From NCBI RefSeq assembly GCF_038630985.1, contig NZ_CP152049.1:5724501-5788500 (forward strand): 64,000 nt of DNA, given 5' to 3'. Below are positions 53,211 through 60,659 of this stretch, in pieces. The stretch's first letter is position 1; each line of letters starts with the position of its first letter. This stretch comes from Paenibacillus sp. FSL H8-0548. GTDB lineage: Bacteria; Bacillota; Bacilli; Paenibacillales; Paenibacillaceae. Both the position numbers and the translations under genes were made by a program. The notes beneath the pieces were generated by a model. That model was not told the origin of the DNA, did not search any database, and saw only the letters and a program-made list of their open reading frames with translations.

Positions 53211-54110
53211 ATGCAAAACGTGATTGACTTCCCAAACATGACTTCAACGCTGCAGGTGACCGGCTTTCAAATCGGCAGATATCCTCCCGGCTGGGAATAC
53301 CCGCGTCACCATCATCATTTATTCGAGCTCCTATGCTGTCTGGGTGGAGAGGTGAAGCAAGAAATCAATCGAACGACCGTCACGCTTGGAGTGGGGGATT
53401 GGCTGTTGATAAACGCGGGAGAGAGGCATAAGACAACTAATGCTTCCCAAATGGATTACGAGTTTTTCAATGTACATTTCGACCTGGACGATCTGGACAT
53501 CCGCAGCCTACTCGGTACAGCTTCTTACCGCCTTGTACCGGCCACTGATGCCGCACGCTCTGGTAAGCTGAACCGTTATATCGAGGAAATGCGAGATTTG
53601 ACGGGAAATAACCCCAGCGAGGAAGAATGCCCTGACAAGGCTCAATTAGGAGATAAGCTGTTGCTGCAAGCGAACATCCTGCTCATTACCCGCGAGATAT
53701 TGTCGCTAGTCCGCGAACAGAGCGAGGGACGAGTAGAGGCGGGCAAAGTTACGCCGCTTGCCGCCGACACGGCGCATGCGATTGAGGAAAGGCTGTCGCT
53801 CAGTCTTTTCGAGAATATCTCGATCGCGCACGTAGCGAAAGAGCTTAACATGAGCCGCAGCCAATGCACAAAACTGTTCACCAAGGTGTATGGCTTGTCG
53901 CCGCGGCAATACATAAGCCGGAGAAAATTGATGTTGGCTAAAGAGCTGCTCGTCACATCCTATTTGCCTATCTCCGAAATATCTGAGCGCCTCGGTTTTC
54001 AATCGTCCAGCCATTTCTCCCGGCAGTTCCGACGCTGGACTGGCCATTCTCCGACAGCGTTCAAGCCAAAGCACCAAGGAAATGTACCAGAAAGCCATGA
54101 TTATGAATAA
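53211..54110 (+). CDS. AraC family transcriptional regulator
   Basis: A 299-residue regulator with an N-terminal cupin (YPRHHHHLFELLCCLGG, TLGVGDWLLINAGERHKT) and a C-terminal double helix-turn-helix (ISIAHVAKELNMSRSQCTKL and LPISEISERLGFQSSSHFSR). The start is either ATG 53211 or GTG 53202; I chose the ATG because AAAGAG is better spaced from it. Divergent from GH35, its most likely target. The sensed molecule is probably a galactoside or breakdown product, by position only. Confidence 0.9.
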   Translation: MQNVIDFPNMTSTLQVTGFQIGRYPPGWEYPRHHHHLFELLCCLGGEVKQEINRTTVTLGVGDWLLINAGERHKTTNASQMDYEFFNVHFDLDDLDIRSLLGTASYRLVPATDAARSGKLNRYIEEMRDLTGNNPSEEECPDKAQLGDKLLLQANILLITREILSLVREQSEGRVEAGKVTPLAADTAHAIEERLSLSLFENISIAHVAKELNMSRSQCTKLFTKVYGLSPRQYISRRKLMLAKELLVTSYLPISEISERLGFQSSSHFSRQFRRWTGHSPTAFKPKHQGNVPESHDYE

Positions 54111-54160
54111 TCGTGTGTCGTTGCCGTATGAACGGATCCGGCTGCGAATACCACCTATCA

Positions 54161-54194
54161 GATTACTTCATGCATTCCTAACCATGAAGTAATC
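54161..54194 (+). terminator. Inverted repeat after the AraC gene, possible terminator
   Basis: GATTACTTCATG and CATGAAGTAATC, perfect 12-base arms with a 10-base loop, 50 bases after the AraC stop. There is no T run, so it may instead be a protein-binding or transcript-processing site. Confidence 0.4.
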
Positions 54195-54390
54195 AATCAT
54201 CTGCCAACACCTTGCGGTGAGGAAAAAAGATGCTTGGCTTCATCAAATATAGCTTTTATACTTTTGAACGATTTGAAATACTGGGCTTTATTGTTTATAG
54301 ATCAATTTAATCCGCTGCATGATTACGTACAACCCACGATTTCCCCCAAAAAATAGTATCCTCAGCATATACCCTATTTGAATGTACTAG

Positions 54391-55197
54391 CATCGAGTTT
54401 TAGAGTCAATCTTAGCTATCCTGCACATTAGCAGGATAGCAGCTGGTTTTCCATGTTCCCGCTTGCCTATGTTGTACGTCTGCAATATAGACAGCCTTAC
54501 AGAGACGTGTCGAGCTGAAATCAACCAATTCTAATGCATATGTGCAGGATAGGCAGCTATGTGAGGCTGAAAAGCGCAAAGTTAGTGCGAATGTGCAGGA
54601 TAGCTTGACTGCGGTGGAAATGGACCTATGCCTTACTCACGACGCACAAACGCTACCGACATCGGGTTTTAGAGCCAATCTTAGCTATCCTGCACATTAG
54701 CAGGATAGCAGCTGGTTTTCCGTGTTCCCGCTTGCCTATGTTGTACGCCTGCAATATAGACAGCCTTACAGAGACGTGTCGAGCTGAAATCAACCTATCC
54801 TAATGCATATATGCAGGATAGGCAGCTGTGTGAGGCTAAAAAGCGCGAAGTTAGTGCGAATGTGCAGGATAGCTTGACTGCGGTGGAAATGGACCTATGC
54901 CTTACTCACGACGCACAAACGCTACCGACATCGGGTTTTAGGGTCACTCTTAGCTATACTGCACTTTAGCAGGATAGCAGCTGGTTTTCTGTGTTCCCGC
55001 TTGCCTATGTTGCACGCCTGCAATATAGACAGCCTTACAGAGACGTGTCAAGCTGAAATCAACCTATTCTAATGCATATGTGCAGGATAGGCAGCAATGT
55101 GAGGCTGAAAAGCGCAAAGTTAGTGCGAATGTGCAGGATAGCTTGTCTGCGGTGGAAATGGACCTAAGCCTTACTCACGACGCACAAACGCTACCGA
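54391..55197. repeat. Three tandem 269-bp non-coding repeats
   Basis: Units at 54391-54659, 54660-54928 and 54929-55197 keep an exact 269-base period and differ only by scattered substitutions. 269 is not a multiple of three and no long frame exists, so it is not coding. Each unit starts near a perfect or near-perfect hairpin GCTATCCTGC/GCAGGATAGC (54415-54440 in unit 1). Each also carries two further TGTGCAGGATAG copies and ends in ACGCACAAACGCTACCGACA. The array fills most of the 1131-base gap (54111-55241). The 200 bases before it hold only the 54161 inverted repeat and otherwise nothing I recognise. Confidence 0.9.
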
Positions 55198-55221
55198 CAA
55201 CAAGATGTCAGTAGCGTTTGT
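55184..55221. other. Inverted repeat bridging the repeat array and the large SLH gene
   Basis: ACAAACGCTAC (end of the third unit) and GTAGCGTTTGT (55211-55221) can form an 11-base stem. It begins 21 bases past the stop of the 1707-residue protein. It might terminate that transcript, but no T run follows on the minus strand. Confidence 0.4.
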
Positions 55222-55241
55222 AATTATCATTATGGCTTGTC

Positions 55242-58200
55242 TTATTGCTGCAACAAATTCCAGATAGCTTGAGCCGTTTCTGAGCGTGTCACCTTGTCTG
55301 AGGGATTGAAATAACCTGCTTTCTTGCCCTTCATGAGTCCGGTTTGAATGGCTTTGTCCACAGCTTCGGCCGCCCAGCTTGATACTTTGTCATGATCTTG
55401 ATAGCTATCAAGCCCAGCGTGATCGGATGCTCTATTCTGACTCGCATACAACGATGCTCTAATGAGCAAAGCCGCCATCTCTTCACGCGTGATCTGAGCC
55501 TGAGGAGCAAACTGGTCCGCAGCTTTCCCTTGAATCAGTCCTGCTGCATAAGCCGCTTGGACAGATTCTGAATACCAAGCATTCGATGCGACATCCTTGA
55601 ATGGAGCCAATTCTGTCACGGCCTTCAATTGTAAAGCTCGAACGAGCATCGCTGTAAATTCCGCCCGTGTTGTAAGTCTATTAGGCTGGAAGTGACTCTC
55701 ATCCACACCTGAAACCACATATTTCGCTGCTAATGCTTTAATCGCAGGTGAAGCCCAATGCGTCGAAGGGAGATCCGTAAATTGTTTATCGTACGCCATG
55801 ACCGCATAGCTGCTGAAATGACGAACCTCTACAGATATCATTCCTTTTGCTGCATTCACCTCGCCTCCGACATACTCCCAATTACGACTTGTTTCATTAT
55901 AATAATATATACCGATCAGATTTGTATTCTGTGAAGTCTCATAAGGAAGCTCAATACGAATAGCTTCTGCAAAGGAAGCCAACCGCGTTTCCTTGCCTTC
56001 CTTATTCACTACATATAGGTCAAGATCGTATACCGTTTCTCCTGCATGCAACGACGAATCTCCAATGACTGCCGACAACGGTGCAGGTATAACCTTCACG
56101 ATAATAGAGGCTGCATCTCGTAATTCTTGTACGGCTTGTGCCTGTAACGCCTTTAACACGCTGGAAGGAATGACTACAGCTGCTTGACCTGTTTGTACCG
56201 TTAAATCATGGTTCTGAAGCAATTCTGCTGTATCGATTGGCAGGGACAGTGTATGCTTGCCCATTTGCATTATAATCGTACCGTTATTTTCTTTCAATTG
56301 CGCACTTGATACCGTCTGCGTATTCGCAGCCTCCGGAGTCGGAGTTGGCGTCACAACACCACCGCCTGTATTGCCACCTCCATTGTTGCCGCTGGCAGCC
56401 TCCGCTTTAATCGTTACATTAAATACTTTCGTCTTGCTGACTGCGCCTTTGGATATCGTCGCTGTAAGCGTCAGCGCCACATCACCTGCTTCGGCAGACG
56501 GTCGAGCAATCAGCTTCCCATCATTGCCGAGATAAGCGTCATTCGAGCTCAACCAAGTGACAACGGTATCGTTCATACCTGTTGTAGGCAAGCTGATATT
56601 TCCCGTTACTCCGCTTGTATCGCCCAGTGTCAGCGCCGCAAGTGCTTCATCCACTGCTGCTATATTCGGGTCGATCACTTCTCCCGCTTCCGCTTTAACC
56701 GTTACACTAAATACTTTCGTCTTGCTGACTTCGCCTTTGGATATCGTCGCTGTAAGCGTCAGCGCCACATCACCTGCTTCGGAAGACGGCCGAGCAATCA
56801 GCTTCCCATCATTGCCGAGATAAGCGTCATTCGAGCTCAACCAAGTGACAACGGTATCGTTCATACCTGTTGCAGGCAAGCTGATATCTCCCGTTTCTCC
56901 GCTTGTATCGCCCAGTGTCAGCGCCGCAAGTGCTTCATCCACTGCCGCTATATTCGGGTCGATCACTTCTCCCGCTTCCGCTTTAACCGTTACATTGAAC
57001 ATTTTGTTGACACTGCTTGCGCCTTTAGTTACCGTTGCGGTCAAGGTCAATGCTGCATCACCTTGCTCGATCGATGGACGGTTCAATAGTGTCCCATCAT
57101 TACTAATATATGTGCCATTCGAGCTCAACCAAGTAATTGTCGTTGCGTTCGCACCCGCAGCTGGCAGAGTAAGATCACCAGTCACTGCACTGATGTTGCT
57201 GAGAAACAATGCTTTTGCCGCATCGATCGCATCCTGTTCACCCTCCGGCTGAACATATACACTAATATCATCATAGTTCACAACCGAATGAAACGCTCTC
57301 ACACCAATATAACCCTCGGTGAATGCACTATCCGTAGCTGTGATCGTTCTGACTTGGGTCCCGTTATCCAACATGAACGTAATTTTATTCCCCTTGATAA
57401 CCACCGTTTGCTTGTAGGTTTTCCCTATCTCCGCTGAGAAGGGAACCGCATTCCCAATTTGGGTAAACGTCCCATTCACGTTTTTATACAAGCTCATTAC
57501 ACCTGCAGTAGAATGCGTGCTGATATTGGTCTGATAGTAGTTATTGATGTCTTTATACCGGAAAAGCATACTCGTATCTGATCCACTTTCGTAAACGAGC
57601 GTCAATTCGTAGGTGAAATCCGTGAAGTTCTTAGCGTTATAGTAAGCTACTGAATTGTCCCCTGCTGCAGTCCCCATACGCAGTTTCCCATTCGTTAACG
57701 CAACTGTTCCCGCTGCCGTAGTCCAACCGGCTTTATCTTGATCGAATGATTCACTGTATGCAAGATTTTGAACCTCCTTCAATTGGATAGGCAAAATGCC
57801 ATTACTGTTCAGAATCAAATCGCCGCTCGCGGTTTTGCCTGATAATTTCACATGATAATATTTATACAAGCTTAAATCTATTTCATAACGATTTCCGATT
57901 ATTTCTTGCTCTGCTACAATCTCAGTAAAAGTAGGGTCTTGTGCGATGGTAACATGATAGGTCGGTGCTTCAATGCCAGCTTGATCTAGCATTGGATTCC
58001 ATTCAAGCATGATCTTATCCGTTACCCCGTCCTCTGACTCCAGCTTAGCACCGAAGGGATCATAGATTCTATAATCCGCAGGAAGCGCATAGAGCCTGCC
58101 TTCTCCGGCTAGGAAGGTATCCGTTAATTTACCGGTCTCAGCGTTATAAGAAGAACTAACGACTTCAGAGCCGGTTGCTTTGGAAATTTCCTTAATTTCT

Positions 58201-60365
58201 CCAATTTTCTTATCGATATTAAAGGTGAAATCTTTGGATTGTGTAAGTGATTTATTCACAGCCATAATATATGAACGGCCTGTTTGCTCATTAACTAGCA
58301 TTGAAATAAGCAGATCATCACTTGCAGCATTAGGTTTCCATAAGAAATCACTTGGTACAGCCACGCCACCAGATGGCATAACGCCCGAATGATACACGGT
58401 TTTGGCTGTCAGCTTAGCCAATGTGCTGCCAAGCGCTTTGATTTCCGTATTAATTTGTTTCACCTGATCAAAGGTAGCTGTCTTATTCCCATCTTTATCA
58501 ATAACCGAATCGGTGAACGATTCCTGCTGCCCTGTTGGTGTCCACCAAGTGAACCAGTAGAGCGCCTTAAACCCGTAGGCAAGACTCGTATAAGCATCGA
58601 ATCTCATATCGTTCTCAGTAGGTTTTTTATATACACCTTGCCATCCAAGGGATTGCAAAAAACGTGCAGTCTTAAGATTGTTGGAAATTCCGATTTTCCT
58701 TATAATTTCCATTACCTGAAAATGCGTAGGCCTATACCCTCCACCTACAAGGAATGGATAATCATCATAGGCAAGATATTTCAAATTATCTGCCCCAACA
58801 GAACTCACCCATTTGTTAAAGTCAGCCCCGCCCAGCATATTCGCGAACGGAATCGCATCCGGATCATATTGCAGAAATTTGTTGTACGTCGCCGCGTAGG
58901 CATCGTACTCAGACACTTGAGGCTCATCCTTCACGTAGTATCCAGCCAAACCCGGTCGACCATCATAGTCTTCAACGATTGCCTTGACAGCTGCATCCGT
59001 CATCCATGCTGTATTTTTAAATCGGGTATCCGATACTTGAACCTTCATTCCCCGCTCGGCAGCGAGCCGCAGCATCTGTTTATTCGTCTCTAATTCCTGA
59101 AGGTCAGTGGAATCGACATTCATGATCATGTCAACCTTGGCATCAGCCAAGTAGTCATATTGCGTTGAATTCACAAAAGCTTTAGTAGGCGGCCAGAAAA
59201 CCCCGATCTGGATATTGTCTTGGTCAGTATTCGGCAGCTCCGTCTTCTCATAAACCTTTGCATAATTATAATTGACAATGGAATTAAATGTTCTCAAACC
59301 TACGTATCCGCTAGTATAAGTGTTATCCGTCGCATTAATCGTCTTCGAGCCGCTGCCATCGTCAACGGTGAAGCTGATCTTATTTCCTTCCGCAATTAAC
59401 GTCATGCGGATTGGTTTCCCCACTACAGGCATAAAGCTAGCAGATTCGCCAATTTGAGTGAAAACACCACCCACATTTTTGTATAGATTAATTCCGCCCC
59501 CTACAGTGCTCATGTTCGTTTGATAGTAGTTATTCGCATCTTTAGCTCGGAAAACAACGCTTGTATCACTGCCTAAGACATAGGTCCCTTCCGTCACATA
59601 TTTGAAATCACCAAACTCTTTCCCAGTGTAATAACCGAGTGAGGATTCTAGCTGAAGTTGATTATCCACGATTTTATGACTAGATCCGTTAATCGTCCAA
59701 CTTGCCGGTACCCCCTGTTCAAAGTCCTCCCGGTAGTTGAGATACTTATAATCAAGTCCAAGCTCTGGTTGGATCACAGCTGGTCCCTCAAGAACACCAA
59801 AAACCTGCATTTCAGCCAATTGCATGGCATATTCATTATGGTCGTCCATAACTAGCTTGGTTCCAGTTACTCTTACATAGCGAACATTAGAAACAGGCGA
59901 AAAATCAAATATTTGCGCTGCAGCGGTACTTGGGTTTGAATAATTGGTTTTATCCACAACGGTCTGCCAATCTGCCTTATCAAGCGAAACTTCGATTTTA
60001 AAGTCGATCGGGAAAGCTACCCCTTTGTTCATTCCACTGTCATTGCGAGGCCATAGTACGACTTGATCGACGGCATATCCTTGAGCCAGATCAATCAAAG
60101 CCCACTCTTCGGTACTCGTAGTCTTTACACTACTAGTCCAGCCCATATCACCGGCAGTGCCAATTGTAGTACCGTTAACAAGCTTCTCCTTTCCCCAGCC
60201 ATCCTGCGCATATTCAGAAGAAACCTGAACGGTTTTGTTAAGCGCAGCATTCACCCGTACAGCGGGTACCCCCGCATCCGCAAATGTAACCGTTTGCATC
60301 GATATAGAAACAACATTCAACAATAAGACAATCGCTAACCACACACACAATCCTCTTCTTCGCAT
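55242..60365 (-). CDS. Large SLH-anchored multidomain surface protein with glycosidase-like barrel
   Basis: A 1707-residue secreted protein. In order: signal peptide (1-30); F5/8-type-C carbohydrate-binding domain (about 40-190, NKTVQVSSEYAQDGWGKEKL); a laminin-G/DUF1080-like beta sandwich (about 210-375); a TIM-barrel glycosidase-like region (about 385-750) with YYVKDEPQ and KYLAYDDYPF; a fibronectin-like stretch; a second beta sandwich like the first (about 875-1040); three bacterial Ig-like repeats (about 1042-1322); a Gly/Thr/Pro linker; a domain of unknown type; and three SLH motifs (about 1530-1707) for attachment to cell-wall polymer. It probably binds and perhaps cuts polysaccharide at the cell surface. 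I cannot name the GH family. ATG follows CAGGAGG. Confidence 0.88.
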   Translation of the reverse strand: MRRRGLCVWLAIVLLLNVVSISMQTVTFADAGVPAVRVNAALNKTVQVSSEYAQDGWGKEKLVNGTTIGTAGDMGWTSSVKTTSTEEWALIDLAQGYAVDQVVLWPRNDSGMNKGVAFPIDFKIEVSLDKADWQTVVDKTNYSNPSTAAAQIFDFSPVSNVRYVRVTGTKLVMDDHNEYAMQLAEMQVFGVLEGPAVIQPELGLDYKYLNYREDFEQGVPASWTINGSSHKIVDNQLQLESSLGYYTGKEFGDFKYVTEGTYVLGSDTSVVFRAKDANNYYQTNMSTVGGGINLYKNVGGVFTQIGESASFMPVVGKPIRMTLIAEGNKISFTVDDGSGSKTINATDNTYTSGYVGLRTFNSIVNYNYAKVYEKTELPNTDQDNIQIGVFWPPTKAFVNSTQYDYLADAKVDMIMNVDSTDLQELETNKQMLRLAAERGMKVQVSDTRFKNTAWMTDAAVKAIVEDYDGRPGLAGYYVKDEPQVSEYDAYAATYNKFLQYDPDAIPFANMLGGADFNKWVSSVGADNLKYLAYDDYPFLVGGGYRPTHFQVMEIIRKIGISNNLKTARFLQSLGWQGVYKKPTENDMRFDAYTSLAYGFKALYWFTWWTPTGQQESFTDSVIDKDGNKTATFDQVKQINTEIKALGSTLAKLTAKTVYHSGVMPSGGVAVPSDFLWKPNAASDDLLISMLVNEQTGRSYIMAVNKSLTQSKDFTFNIDKKIGEIKEISKATGSEVVSSSYNAETGKLTDTFLAGEGRLYALPADYRIYDPFGAKLESEDGVTDKIMLEWNPMLDQAGIEAPTYHVTIAQDPTFTEIVAEQEIIGNRYEIDLSLYKYYHVKLSGKTASGDLILNSNGILPIQLKEVQNLAYSESFDQDKAGWTTAAGTVALTNGKLRMGTAAGDNSVAYYNAKNFTDFTYELTLVYESGSDTSMLFRYKDINNYYQTNISTHSTAGVMSLYKNVNGTFTQIGNAVPFSAEIGKTYKQTVVIKGNKITFMLDNGTQVRTITATDSAFTEGYIGVRAFHSVVNYDDISVYVQPEGEQDAIDAAKALFLSNISAVTGDLTLPAAGANATTITWLSSNGTYISNDGTLLNRPSIEQGDAALTLTATVTKGASSVNKMFNVTVKAEAGEVIDPNIAAVDEALAALTLGDTSGETGDISLPATGMNDTVVTWLSSNDAYLGNDGKLIARPSSEAGDVALTLTATISKGEVSKTKVFSVTVKAEAGEVIDPNIAAVDEALAALTLGDTSGVTGNISLPTTGMNDTVVTWLSSNDAYLGNDGKLIARPSAEAGDVALTLTATISKGAVSKTKVFNVTIKAEAASGNNGGGNTGGGVVTPTPTPEAANTQTVSSAQLKENNGTIIMQMGKHTLSLPIDTAELLQNHDLTVQTGQAAVVIPSSVLKALQAQAVQELRDAASIIVKVIPAPLSAVIGDSSLHAGETVYDLDLYVVNKEGKETRLASFAEAIRIELPYETSQNTNLIGIYYYNETSRNWEYVGGEVNAAKGMISVEVRHFSSYAVMAYDKQFTDLPSTHWASPAIKALAAKYVVSGVDESHFQPNRLTTRAEFTAMLVRALQLKAVTELAPFKDVASNAWYSESVQAAYAAGLIQGKAADQFAPQAQITREEMAALLIRASLYASQNRASDHAGLDSYQDHDKVSSWAAEAVDKAIQTGLMKGKKAGYFNPSDKVTRSETAQAIWNLLQQ
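56402..56978 (-). repeat. Near-identical 288-bp coding tandem repeats (Ig-like domains 2 and 3)
   Basis: Two 96-codon units in the large SLH protein are nearly identical at DNA level, and a third more diverged unit precedes them in the protein. The exact codon-multiple period and high nucleotide identity point to recent duplication or gene conversion. Confidence 0.85.
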
Positions 60366-60526
60366 AAGCCCGCCTCCTGAAAATAAGGTTTGATCATTCT
60401 AGAAGGGTGAAAGCCCTTCTATCAAATTCACATCTTAATATTCATGTTAGAGTAAATTGGACAAGATCAAAATGACGTAAACTTCATGTTTAATCCTTTA
60501 TTTTCGGGAGTTTTATAATACGAAGA

Positions 60527-60542
60527 CTCCCCCTAAGGGGAG
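60527..60542 (-). terminator. Short hairpin between the two SLH genes, weak terminator candidate
   Basis: CTCCCC, CTAA loop, GGGGAG, about 118 bases past the CotH-fusion stop, followed on the minus strand by an AT-rich but not T-run sequence. A second inverted repeat TAGAAGGG/CCCTTCTA lies at 60400-60421, in the probable leader of the large SLH gene. Confidence 0.35.
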
Positions 60543-60659
60543 CCTTAATGGATACCGATACAAGGTTAACTAAGAAGAAACGACTACATCGTTCTTGTCT
60601 AAGGACCAGAAGTTTCTCCAAAAATATAGGCGGAGTATAAATGTTAAACTTATACTGTC

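Noticed and set aside
54391..55197. Tandem array considered as a CRISPR locus
   Set aside because: Units are 269 bases and contiguous without unique spacers; no cas genes nearby.
56257..57252. Plus-strand frames of about 90-135 codons opposite the Ig repeats
   Set aside because: They mirror the repeated coding sequence of the large SLH protein and have no start signals; antisense shadows.
58389..59093. 234-codon plus-strand frame opposite the large SLH protein
   Set aside because: No family features; overlaps the barrel region of the minus-strand protein.
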